Source: Dipteris shenzhenensis (taxonomy: Eukaryota > Polypodiophyta > Polypodiopsida > Gleicheniales). Taken from it: a stretch of 64,000 nt of DNA. The stretch lies in the NCBI GenBank assembly GCA_047967505.1, contig CM106540.1; one strand, 5' to 3'. The notes under the pieces were generated by a model. That model saw only the letters and a program-made list of their open reading frames with translations. It was not told the DNA's origin and did no database searches. Positions 38,618 to 48,200 of this stretch are shown here, in pieces. A program made the translations under genes and the position numbers. Position 1 is the stretch's first letter. Every line of letters begins with the position of its first letter.

Positions 38618-39517
38618 TCATTCATTTTGGAGGACTATCCAGGCTGAGTACCTTGACATAAAAAGAGAGATCTGGAGCATACATAGAGATGATTTAAAAT
38701 GCATAATCTTCAAAGGATGCCTCATCTTGTGGAGGCTCATCAACTGAAAGTAGATTTGCATTTTCTGTCTTTGCTTTGGCTCTGCAAAACTTCTCATTAT
38801 GGTTGTTCTTGCCACAGTGCTTGCATGGATTAATTTTGAAGCAGTCCTTTGATTTGTCTTTCCACAGTGATTGCAAGGGGTATACTTGCCCTTCTGGATT
38901 TTTACAGCATAAACAGTGTCATTGCCTTTCCTGAGCTCCATATGCCTTTCTTCTTCTTGGAGAGCAGAGATAATACTTTCAAGATTAGGATGAGGAACAT
39001 TTTTCAAAGTGGTAACTATGTGATCATAATCTTCAGGCATACTCTTAAGTAACACTGCCATAGCATCATCTGGAGTAATAGGAGAGTTGATAGAAGCTAA
39101 TTGAGTCATAAGACTCTGCATATAGTTGACATGAGCTGCTAAAGTAGTACCACTAGCCATCTTCAATTCAAAGAAAGAGATTTTAAGTGATAGTTTAGAG
39201 ATGTGAGAGCTAGCACCAAAAATCATGTCAAGCTTCTGCCAAGCTTCTGAAGGAGACTCCAAGTCAGAGATATGGTGAATATAATCATCTCCTAAAGCAA
39301 GAGCAATGATACCATATGCTTTTTCTTCTCTAGCTAGATCCCTTGCCGGTCATGTCGGAGTTGAGGATTCTCCAGCATTGGAGGTCGTAGAAGAAGCGGT
39401 AGGAGTCGGTTTGACAAGTCCCCATAAGTTCTCCCTCATCAATGCAAATTTCACCTTCATCTGCCATGTGTGGAAGCCCTTTCCATTGAACTTCTCTAGA
39501 TTCAATAGGGTAGCCAT
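38618..39517 (-). pseudogene. gag: E5 gag, nearly intact
   Basis: The start is the ATG at 39,515-39,517, reading MATLLNLEKFNGKGFHTWQ and then KVKFALMRENLWGLV, a normal copia Gag N-terminus. A single TGA at 39,350-39,352 interrupts the frame where tryptophan is likely (TGG to TGA). The frame then runs on as ARDLAREEKAYGIIALALGD, SPSEAWQKLDMIFGASS, LAAHVNYMQSLMTQLAS and LLKSMPEDYDHIVTTLK. Near 38,870 a frame change divides two adjacent cysteine clusters. The second gives a full CCHC knuckle, CKHCGKNNHNEKFC, followed by an acidic tail. With only these two lesions, it is among the best preserved Gags here. There is no protease or pol downstream. Confidence 0.88.
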
Positions 39518-40364
39518 GAGAGGGTCTAACCCAGATATTGGGCAGTGTCTATCTCTCTTACAAGGCAAAAAATAATTGAAAGACTTCCAAAATATGAGCA
39601 CTTGATGTAGCAAAGACTAGTGACCAATATTCAGTCAATGATGCTTCTTCTTACATGCTTCATAGAAGTGGCTAAAATGAATACTTTCCAATCAAAACCA
39701 GGTCTAGCAATCCAAAACAAAACTGAAGCCACACTTGTACTAAAGTTATTGAAAGTTTCAAAAAACCAGAAATGCTAGAGTAGCATTTTATGTAGCATCA
39801 TCTTCAAAAACTTGTCCAAAACTATCAAAACTAAAAGGCTGAACTTGGAGGGCTTGTAGCTCACTCTTCAAAGCAAAGGAAAAGGGGGTTTTTTAAGCAA
39901 AAGAGAGCTGTTATACCATATAAGATCCTCTGGGAAGAAGAGATGCAAAAAGGCGTCAGAACTCCATAGCTTGCCTTTCCAACGTCGACTGGTTCTTCTC
40001 TATTTTCAGCTTGAATAAGCAACCATTACTACTCAGATTTCAGCACAGAATAGCCCAAGGCATGGAGAATCTACCCTTGAAAGGAATTAGAGGAGGATAA
40101 GGTGTGCTGAGAGAAAACGCAGAAGGAAGAATCGATGAAAATCGTGTAATGGCGACGAAACGAGTGCGGTTTTCTTTGATTCCTCTCAGCCAGAGGTTCA
40201 CCCCTTCAAGATGGATCCCCAACAGGAAGGACGTGGGAAATGGCTGAGAACAGGAGGAGAACAAGCTTAAGCAAACTTTGGGAAGAAGAGGGAGAGATGG
40301 TGAAGAAGAAGATGAAGAAGAAGATGATGATGTGGCAAAAAATGGGCTCAAGGGGGATCAAAGG
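39518..40364 (-). other. E5 untranslated leader
   Basis: About 850 bp between primer site and gag. It includes a GAA/GAT-rich stretch at 40,302-40,332. No protein similarity seen. Confidence 0.7.
40302..40332 (+). repeat. GAA/GAT trinucleotide-rich tract
   Basis: Imperfect GAAGAAGAAGATGAAGAAG run continuing into GATGATG within the E5 leader. Confidence 0.85.
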
Positions 40365-40376
40365 GCTCTGATACCA
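40365..40376 (-). other. E5 primer-binding site
   Basis: Minus-strand TGGTATCAGAGC directly abuts the LTR; initiator tRNA-Met type. Confidence 0.93.
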
Positions 40377-40672
40377 TGTTGGTAAGCTGAAAGGAAAGGA
40401 AAGAGTGGACACAAACTCAGAATACTTGCATTACTTGCATTATGGAATGAAGAAGAGTGAGGTCCTTAAGTAGGCACCTCATACATGCTCACTGACATAC
40501 TGATGACTTCAGAGCTCCACAATCATCTCCTCAATCTGCTCCTAGATTTTCTCAATCATCCTATGTGGCTCTCCACCACCTAACTGTGCTTGTGGGCACT
40601 TAACTGTGCCTCTAGCACTCACACATAGAAACATAAGGCGTGCCTGAGGCATACACTTGAGATATCCCATCA
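40377..40672 (-). repeat. E5 5' LTR (296 bp)
   Basis: Same ends as the other LTR. It shows G for A in AAGCTGAAAG, C for T in ACTCAG, T for C in GGGCACT, C for T in AAGGCG, and lacks one C in ATACACTTG. Confidence 0.95.
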
Positions 40673-40993
40673 CATACGGATTCTCCCACCAAAGTACGAT
40701 GGTCTTGTTACAATGCTGAATATGCATAATAGGAATCTGCCCCTCAACTTTGAGGATTTCAGCACAAAGGGTAAGGACTCTGGTAACCCATCTTCTTCTG
40801 ATGATAAAAAGAGAAAGAAGAAGATCAAGTGCTTCTATTGCAACAAGGCAGGGCAAAAGCAGAATGAGTGCTGAAAGAAGATTGCAGATGAGAAGAACGG
40901 AGTAAAGAAAGAGTTCAGCAATAGCGCGCAGGAAGTACCAGTAGAGCTGTTCATAGCAATTGAGGAGATTTTCATGGAGGCAGTTCATGTCCT
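40673..40993 (+). pseudogene. gag: E4 gag, C-terminal part
   Basis: Continues the Gag interrupted at 38,024: ILPPKYDGLVTMLNMHNRN, a lysine-rich segment, and a zinc knuckle CFYCNKAGQKQNEC in which the expected histidine is glutamine. A TGA follows the last cysteine at once (TGG or CGA origin unclear). The remaining stretch leads into protease. Confidence 0.82.
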
Positions 40994-41412
40994 GTGGAAG
41001 AACCTTGGATTATTGATAGTGGTGCATCACACCACATGACCAGTTGGAAGGATTGGTATACCTCTGTACATCCAGTAGGGAATGACATCCTGGTAGCAGT
41101 CGGCAATGATGCCAAATGTCCAACTAAAGGAAAAGGTACAATTGCTCTCAAGTCAGATGGAGTTGTAAAACAATTGCCCGATGTTCTTTATGTGCCAGAT
41201 ATCAAGAGGAACTTGTTATCCATTTTTGTGATCATGAATCGGGACCTCAAAGTTCACTTCAATAAGAATGGTGCATAGATTTTGGATCTTCAAGGGAAGG
41301 TCGTTGGTAGATTACACAGCCCAACAACATCTACAAACTCTCAGCTTTCAATGCTCGAGCCGAATGTGAGCAACACTAAGCTGTGGCATGTGAGGTTTGA
41401 TCATCTAAACCT
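40994..41412 (+). pseudogene. pol: E4 protease and truncated pre-integrase domain
   Basis: Protease reads EEPWIIDSGASHHMTSWKDW with an intact DSGA site, then LPDVLYVPDIKRNLLSIF. A TAG at ~41,276 stops the frame. The same frame continues LDLQGKVVGRLHSP and ends in the start of the pre-integrase zinc domain, KLWHVRFDHLNL, where the element is cut and satellite begins. Confidence 0.87.
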
Positions 41413-43160
41413 TAGATGGAAACTATTGAGTTTACAACCCATGCAAATTTTGAGCCTGATCGAACACATGGACATGAAAATCCTACCGACCCATTCCATA
41501 TTTTGCTCCTTCACAGATGCAACCAGGTGTATAGGGTGAAAATGGGCCCTCTAACCTTGTCCTATCCACATCTGGTGTCAGATGGGACTCAAACATTACA
41601 AGAGCATGGAAACCATAGGGTTTAGGACGTGTGCAAATTTTGAGCAAAATCGAACACATGGACATGCAAATCGCAAAGACCCATTCCTTATTTTTCTCCT
41701 TCACTGATGCAATAAGGTGCATAGGGCAAAAATGTGCCCGCTGACCTCGCCGTGCCCACATCCGGTGTCAGATGGGACCCAAGCTTTGCAAGAGCATATA
41801 AACCATTAGGTTTACAACCTATGCAATTTTTGAGCCTGATCAGACCCATGGACCTGCAAATCCTAATGACCCATTCATTATTTTGCTCCTTCATTGATGC
41901 AACGAGGTGCATATGTGAAAATGGGCCCTCTAACCTCGCCGTGCCCACATCCGGTGTCGAATGGGACTCAAACTATGCAAGAACATGGAAACCATAGGGT
42001 TAGGACCTCTGTAAATTTTGAGTGTGATTGGACACTTGGACAAGCAAATCCCAATGGCCCATTCCTTATTTTGCTCCTTTGGTGATGCAATGAGGTACAT
42101 AGGTCGAAAATGGGCCCTTTGACCTCGGTGTGCCCACATTCAATGTTGGATGGGACTCAAACTTTGCAAGAGCATGTAAACCATTGGTTTTATGACCTGT
42201 GCAAATTTTGAGCAAGATTGAACACATGGAGAAGCAAATCTTAATGGCCCATTCCTTATTTTGCTCCTTCACTGATGCAACAAGGTCCATAGGGTGAAAA
42301 TGGGCCCTCTGACATTGTCGTGCCCAACATTTGGTGTCGGATGGGACTCAATTTTTCCAAAAGGATGGAAACCATTGGGTTTTGGACCTGTGCAAATTCT
42401 GATCCCCCGATCGGATACATGGACATGCAAATCCTAATGACCCGTTCCATATTTTGCTCCTTCACTGATGCAACGAGGTGCATAGAGTGAAAATGGGCAC
42501 TTTGACCTCGACATGCCCACATCTAGTGTTAGATGGGACTCAAACTCTGCAAGAGCATGGAAAGAATAGGGTTTAGGACCTGTGCAAGTTTTCAGCCCAA
42601 TCGAACACATGGACATGCAAATCCCAATGACCCATTTCTTATTTTGCTCCTTCACATGGGCTCTCTGAACTCGCCGTGCCCACATCTAGTGTCGGATGGG
42701 ACTCAAACTTTGCAATAGAATGGAAACTATTGGGTTTAGGACAAGTACAAATTTTTAGCCCGATCGGACACATGGACATGCAAATCCCAATGACCCATTC
42801 CATATCTTGCTCCTTCACATATGTATTGAGCTGCATAGGGTGAAAATGTGCCCTCTAACCTCGCCGTGCCCACATCCAGTGTCAGATGGGACTCAAACTT
42901 TACAAGATCATGTAAACCATCAGGAGCAGTGCAAATTTTGAGCCCGATCAGACACATGGGTCTGCAAATCCTAATGACCCATTCCTTATTTTGCTCCTTC
43001 ATTGATGCAACAAGAAGCATAGAGTGAAATTGGCCCTCTAACCTGGGCTTGCCATCCAGTGTCATATGGGTCTCAAACTATGCAAGAGCATGGAAACCAT
43101 AGGGTTTAGGATGTGTGCAAATTTAAAGAACAATCGGACACATGGACATGCAAATCCCAA
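41413..43160 (+). repeat. 190-bp satellite array, block 6
   Basis: Plus-oriented satellite. It begins with an A-E-C-B monomer run at 41,413 and has a G-D-F run from ~42,540. It ends mid-monomer at AAATCCCAA, where the composite GC-rich unit begins. Nothing else seen. Confidence 0.95.
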
Positions 43161-43262
43161 CCCCGGACCCTGCCGCTGGGGGCTTTGCCCCCAGACCCCC
43201 ACCGGGGGCCTGCGCCCCCCGGACCCCCTGCTATCGAGGGGGCTATCGCCCCCCCGAACCCC
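43161..43262. repeat. GC-rich hairpin cluster, copy 1
   Basis: About 100 bp, extremely C/G rich. Three stem-loops follow one another: CTGGGGGC-TTT-GCCCCCAG (43,176-43,194), CCGGGGGC-CTGC-GCCCCCCGG (43,202-43,222), and an imperfect TCGAGGGGGC-TAT-CGCCCCCC stem (43,234-43,257). Composition is quite unlike the surrounding AT-rich satellite. Confidence 0.9.
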
Positions 43263-43473
43263 CCCTTTTTGCAGACGGGTATCTACTCTTGGCTCCTAAG
43301 CCATCTCATAACCATCTGGTCTACTCTAAGACCCCTTCCAGTGTCGAAACTGGGGATCCCTCCCAATATCCGATACCCATCATGGCTTCTCCTCATATGG
43401 GGGCCTTACAACATTGGGTACACAGAATATTGGTGGGTTACATGAGAGGTGGACATTTGAGCTAACTCTAACA
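43263..43473 (-). repeat. LTR-like segment, copy 1
   Basis: On the minus strand it begins TGTTAGAGTTAGCTC next to satellite, as the 5' end of a copia LTR would. There is no partner LTR and no target duplication, so the LTR call is inference. Further copies are at 44,071-44,279 and 44,873-45,082. Confidence 0.5.
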
Positions 43474-43718
43474 GCAAGAGCATGGAAACCATAGGATTTA
43501 GGACTTGTGCAAATTTTGAGCCCGATTGGACACATGGACATGCAAATCCTTATGACCCATTCCATATTTGCTCCTTCACATATGCAACGAGGTGCATAGG
43601 GTGAAAATGGGCCCTTTGACCTCACGGTGCCCACGTCCAGTGTTGAATGAGACTCAAAATTTCCAAGAGCATTAAAACCATAGGGTTTATGCACCTCGTT
43701 GCATATGTGAAGGAGCAA
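43474..43718 (+). repeat. Satellite with turn-around, copy 1
   Basis: Plus-oriented satellite to ~43,689, then minus-oriented TGCACCTCGTTGCATATGTG up to 43,718. The turn joins AGGGTTTA directly to TGCACC. Equivalent pieces lie at 44,280-44,524 and, extended into the long inverted block, from 45,083. Confidence 0.9.
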
Positions 43719-43949
43719 CAATAAATCACTCCCAAGAGCCTTCGTGAAGATGTTTGCGCAATTGTCCTCTGTGGGACAATACTCCAGCTCTATGACTCCA
43801 TCCTCGATGAGCTCTCGTATGTAGTGATACTGGATCTCTATGTGCTTTGTACGAGCATGGAACACAGGATTCTTTGCGATGGCCATGCAACTCTGATTGT
43901 CGCATTTTAGAACCGTCGCATCTTCGATTGGAACTCCTATGTCTTGCCT
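43719..43949 (-). pseudogene. Copia RNase H C-terminal fragment, copy 1
   Basis: The minus strand reads DIGVPIEDATVLKCDNQSCM, AIAKNPVFHARTKHIEIQYH and EDNCANIFTKALGSDLL, the end of a copia RNase H. Upstream it is cut by the GC-rich cluster; downstream it runs straight into satellite, forming a 209-codon chimeric open frame (43,380-44,009). No promoter or start is evident, so expression is not claimed. Confidence 0.87.
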
Positions 43950-43964
43950 GGGGCTACCGGCAGC

Positions 43965-44070
43965 CCCCGGACCCTGCCGCTGGTGGGGGCTTTGCCCCCA
44001 GACCCCCACCGGGGGCCTGTGCCCCCCGGACCCCCTGCTATCGGGGGGGCTATCGCCCCCCCGAACCCCC
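43965..44070. repeat. GC-rich hairpin cluster, copy 2
   Basis: As copy 1, with small changes (GGTGGGGGC at the first stem, GTGCC in the second loop, and an improved third stem TCGGGGGGG). A further stem-loop, GGGGCT-ACCGGC-AGCCCC, lies just before it at 43,950-43,967 at the junction with RNase H. Confidence 0.9.
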
Positions 44071-44279
44071 CTTTTTGCAGACGGGTATCTACTCTTGGCT
44101 CCTAAGCCGTCTCATAACCATCTGGTCTACTCTAAGACCCCTTCCAGTGTCTAAACTGGGGATCCCTCCCAATATCCGATACCCATCATGGCTTCTCCTC
44201 ATATGGGGGCCTTACAACATTGGGTACACAGAATATTGGTGGGTTACATGAGAGGTGGACATTTGAGCTAACTCTAACA
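44071..44279 (-). repeat. LTR-like segment, copy 2
   Basis: Near-identical to 43,263-43,473; begins TGTTAGAGTTAGC on the minus strand at 44,279. Confidence 0.5.
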
Positions 44280-44524
44280 GCAAGAGCATGGAAACCATAG
44301 GATTTAGGACTTGTGCAAATTTTGAGCCCGATTGGACACATGGACATGCAAATCCTTATGACCCATTCCATATTTGCTCCTTCACATATGCAACGAGGTG
44401 CATAGGGTGAAAATGGGCCCTTTGACCTCACGGTGCCCACGTCCAGTGTTGAATGAGACTCAAAATTTCCAAGAGCATTAAAACCATAGGGTTTATGCAC
44501 CTCGTTGCATATGTGAAGGAGCAA
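44280..44524 (+). repeat. Satellite with turn-around, copy 2
   Basis: Second copy of the forward-then-inverted satellite piece; near-identical to copy 1. Confidence 0.9.
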
Positions 44525-44753
44525 CAATAAATCACTCCCAAGAGCCTTCGTGAAGATGTCTGCGCAATTGTCCTCTGTGGGACAATACTCCAGCTCTATG
44601 ACTCCATCCTCGATGAGCTCTCGTACGTAGTGATACTGGATCTCTATGTGCTTTGTACGAGCATGGAACACAGGATTCTTTGCGATGGCCATGCAACTCT
44701 GATTGTCGCATTTTAGAACCGTCGCATCTTCGATTGGAACTCCTATGTCTTGC
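44525..44753 (-). pseudogene. Copia RNase H C-terminal fragment, copy 2
   Basis: Near-identical to copy 1; it reads EDNCADIFTKALG where copy 1 has EDNCANIFTKALG, the aspartate being the usual residue. It lies inside a 208-codon chimeric frame at 44,186-44,812. Confidence 0.87.
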
Positions 44754-44770
44754 CTGGGGCTACCGGCAGC

Positions 44771-44872
44771 CCCCGGACCCTGCCGCTGGGGGCTTTGCCC
44801 CCAGACCCCCACCGGGGGCCTGCGCCCCCCGGACCCCCTGCTATCGGGGGGGCTATCACCCCCCCGAACCCC
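44771..44872. repeat. GC-rich hairpin cluster, copy 3
   Basis: As copies 1 and 2; the third stem reads TCGGGGGGGC-TAT-CACCCCCCC. The same GGGGCT...AGCCCC stem-loop precedes it. Confidence 0.9.
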
Positions 44873-45082
44873 CCTTTTTGCAGACGGGTATCTACTCTTG
44901 GCTCCTAAGCCGTCTCATAACCATCTGGTCTACTCTAAGACCCCTTCCAGTGTCTAAACTAGGGATCCCTCCCAATATCCGATACCCATCATGGCTTCTC
45001 CTCATATGGGGGCCTTACAACATTGGGTACACAGAATATTGGTGGGTTACATGAGAGGTGGACATTTGAGCTAACTCTAACA
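44873..45082 (-). repeat. LTR-like segment, copy 3
   Basis: Near-identical to the other two copies; ends at 45,082 next to satellite. Confidence 0.5.
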
Positions 45083-45298
45083 GCAAGAGCATGGAAACCA
45101 TAGGATTTAGGACTTGTGCAAATTTTGAGCCCGATTGGACACATGGACATGCAAATCCTTATGACCCATTCCATATTTGCTCCTTCACATATGCAACGAG
45201 GTGCATAGGGTGAAAATGGGCCCTTTGACCTCACGGTGCCCACGTCCAGTGTTGAATGAGACTCAAAATTTCCAAGAGCATTAAAACCATAGGGTTTA
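45083..45298 (+). repeat. Satellite, plus-oriented end of composite copy 3
   Basis: Plus-oriented monomer matching the other two composite copies, ending at the turn AGGGTTTA/TGCACC at ~45,298 where the long minus-oriented array starts. Confidence 0.9.
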
Positions 45299-48200
45299 TG
45301 CACCTCGTTGCATATGTGAAGGAGCAAAATATGAAATGTGTCATAAGGATTTGCATGTCCATGTGTTCGTCGATCGGGCTCACAATTTGCACAAGTCCTA
45401 AACCCTATGGTTTCCATGTGCTTGCCAAGTTTCATTCGCTAGAGGATATTGGCACGGTGAGGTTAGAGGGCCCACTTTCACCCTATGCACCTCGTTGCAT
45501 TTGTGAAGGAGAAAATTATGGAATGGGGCATTAGGATTTGCATGTCCATGTGTCCGATCGGGCTAAAAATTTGCTTAGGTCCTAAACCAATAGTTTACAT
45601 GCTATTACAAAGTTTGAGTCCCATCCAACATCGAATGTGGGCATGACGAGGTCAGAGGTCCTTGTTTCACCTTATGCACCTTGTTGCATCTGTGAAGGAG
45701 CAAAATATGGAGTGGGTCATTAGGATTTGCATGTCCATGTGTCCGATTCGGCTCAAAATTTTCATGTGTCCTAAACCCTATGGTATCCATGCTCTTGCAA
45801 TGTCTGAGTCTGATCCAGTACTTGATGTGGGCACGACAAGGTCAAAGGGCCCATTTTCACTTTATGCACCTCATTGCGTTAGTGAAGGAGCGAATTAAGG
45901 AATGGGTCAGTAGGATTTGCAGGTCCATGTGTCCGATCGGCATCAAAATTTACACAGGTCCTAAACTCAATGTTTTACATGCTCTTGCAAAGTTTGAGTC
46001 CCATTCGTTATCAGATGTGGGCATGGTGAGGTTAGAGGGCCCATTTTCACCCTATGCACCTCGTTGCCTATGTGAAGGAGCAAAACATGGAATGGGTCAT
46101 TAGGATTTACATGTCCATGGGTCCGATCAGGATTAAAATTTGCACAAGTCCTAAACCCAATGGTTTCCATGCTCTTGCAAAGTTTCATTTGCATCCGACA
46201 ATGGATGTGGGCATGGTGAGCGTAGAGGGCCCATTCTCACCCTATGCACCTCGTTGCGTATGTGAAGGAGCAAAATATGGAGTGGGTCATTACAATATGC
46301 ATGTCCATGTGTCTGATTGAGCTCAAATTTTGCATAGGTCCTAAACCCAATGCTTTTCATTTGCTAGCAAAGCTTAAGTTCCATCTGACACAGATGCGGG
46401 CACTGTGAGGTTAGAGGGCCCATTTTCACCCTATGTACCTCGTTGCATATGTGAAGGAGAAAAATATGGAATGGGTCATTAGGATTTGCATGTCCATTTG
46501 TCCGATCAAGCTCAGAATTTGCACAAGTCCTAAACCCAATGGTTTCCATGCTCTTGCAAAGTTTGATTCCCATCCGATAGTGGATGTGGGCACAGTGAGG
46601 TCAGAGGGCCCATTTTCACCCTATGCACCTCGTTGCATCTATGAAGGAGCAAAATATGGAATGGGTCGTTAGAATATGCTTGTCCATTTATCCGATTGGG
46701 CTCAAAATTAGCACAGGTCCTAAACCCAATGGTTTCCATGGTCTTGCAGACTTTCATTCCCATCCAACAGTAGATGTGGGCATAGTGAGCTCCGAGGGCC
46801 CATTTTCACCCTATGCACCTCGTTGCATCTATGAAGGAGCAAAATATGGAATGGGTCATTAGGATATGCATGTCCATGTGTCCGATCGGGCTCAAAATTT
46901 GCATAGGTCCTAAACCCAATGCTTTCCATTCTCTGGCAAATCATGAGTCCCATCTGACACCGGATGTGGGCACCATGAGGTCAGAGGGCCCATTTTCACC
47001 CTATGCACCTTGTTGCATATGTGGAGAAAAATATGGAATGGGTCATTAGGATTTGCATGTCCATTTGTCCAATCAGGCTCAAAATTTGCATAGGTCCTAA
47101 ACCCAATGGTTTCCATGCTCTTGCAAAGTTTGATTCCCATCTGATAGCGGATGTGGGCACGGTAAGGTCAGAGGGCCCATTTTCACCCTATGCACCTTGT
47201 CGCATCTATAAAGGAGCAAAATGTGGAATGGGTCTTTAGGATTTGCATGTCCATGTGTCTGATCGGGCTCAAATTTTGAATAGGTCACAAACCCAATGGT
47301 TTCCATTCTCTTGCAAAGTCTGAGTCCCATCCGATAGTGGATGCAGGCATGGCGAGGTTAGAGGGCCCATTTTCACCCTATGCAGCTCCTTGCATCTCTA
47401 AAGGAGCAAAATATGGAATGGGTCATTAGCATTTTCATGTCCATGTATCCGATCGGGCTCAAAATTTGCACAGGACCTAAATCCAATTGTTTCCATGGTC
47501 TTGTAGAGTTTGATTCCCTTCCAACAGTGGATGCACACATAGCGAGGTCAAAGGGCCTGTTTTCACCCTATGCACCTCATTGCATCAGTGAAGGAGCAAA
47601 ATATGGAATGGGTCATTGGGATTTGCATGTCCATGTGTTTGATCAGGATCAAAATTAGCACAACTCCTAAACCCTATGGTTTCCTTGCTCTTGCAAAGTT
47701 TGAGTCCCATCTGACACCAGATGTGTGCATGACGAGGTCAGAGGGCCGAGTTTCACTCTATGCAACTCGTTGCATCTGTGAAGGAGCAAAATATGGAGTG
47801 GGTAATTAGGATTTGCATCTCCATGTGTCCGATTGGGCTCAAAATTTGCATAGGTTTTAAACCCATTGGTTTCCATGCTGTTGCAAAGTCTGAGTCCCAT
47901 CTGACACCGTATGTGGACACAATGAGGTTAGAGGGCCCATCTTCACCCTATGCACCTCATTGCCTATGTGAAGGAGCAAAATATGGAATGGGTCATTGGG
48001 ATTTGCATGTCTGTGTGTCTATGGTTTCCATGCTCTTGCAAAGTTTGTGTCCCATCCGACACCAGATGTGGGCAAGGTGAGGTAAGAGTGCCCATTTTCA
48101 CTCTACGCAACTTGTTGCATCTATGAAGGAGCAAAATATGGAGTGGGTCATGAGGATTCGTAGGTCCATGTGTCCAATTTCACCCAATACCCCTCGTTGC

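Larger units (their letters stand above)
38025..40672 (-). mobile_element. E5: nested compact LTR element with gag only (TR-GAG type)
   Basis: A 2,648-bp insertion in E4 gag, flanked by CATAC (38,020-38,024 and 40,673-40,677). On the minus strand it has a 296-bp 5' LTR, primer-binding site, ~850-bp leader, a gag gene, ~300 bp without coding signal, a polypurine tract and a 297-bp 3' LTR. LTRs differ by four substitutions and one single-base gap by my count. I see no protease, integrase, reverse transcriptase or RNase H anywhere in its 2.0-kb interior. Size and content fit TR-GAG elements, non-autonomous elements that keep gag and depend on a partner for pol. Confidence 0.92.
36859..41412 (+). 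mobile_element. E4: 3'-truncated Ty1/copia retrotransposon, split by E5
   Basis: Contains a 5' LTR, primer-binding site, gag, protease and the first part of the pre-integrase domain, then breaks off in LWHVRFDHLNL at ~41,412 and joins satellite. E5 (38,025-40,672) lies inside gag. No integrase core, RT, RNase H or 3' LTR remains. The LTR and proteins differ from E1/E3 and E2, so it is a third copia family. Stops at tryptophan and glutamine codons are frequent, suggesting an older insertion than E5. Confidence 0.92.
43161..45298. repeat. Triplicated ~805-bp composite unit
   Basis: The unit contains a GC-rich hairpin cluster, an LTR-like segment, ~215 bp of plus-oriented satellite, a turn to ~29 bp of minus-oriented satellite, and a copia RNase H fragment on the minus strand. 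The anchor GACGGGTATC occurs at 43,275, 44,080 and 44,883 (spacing 805 and 803). Copies are nearly identical, with only scattered differences. The third lacks the RNase H part and its inverted satellite continues into the long minus-oriented block. The near identity means a recent tandem amplification or an assembly duplication. Confidence 0.92.

Noticed and set aside
43897-44154. Proline-rich plus-strand frames in the composite unit
   Set aside because: They are translations of the GC-rich hairpin block (CCCCC runs) and its LTR-like neighbour, repeated with the unit. No recognisable protein.
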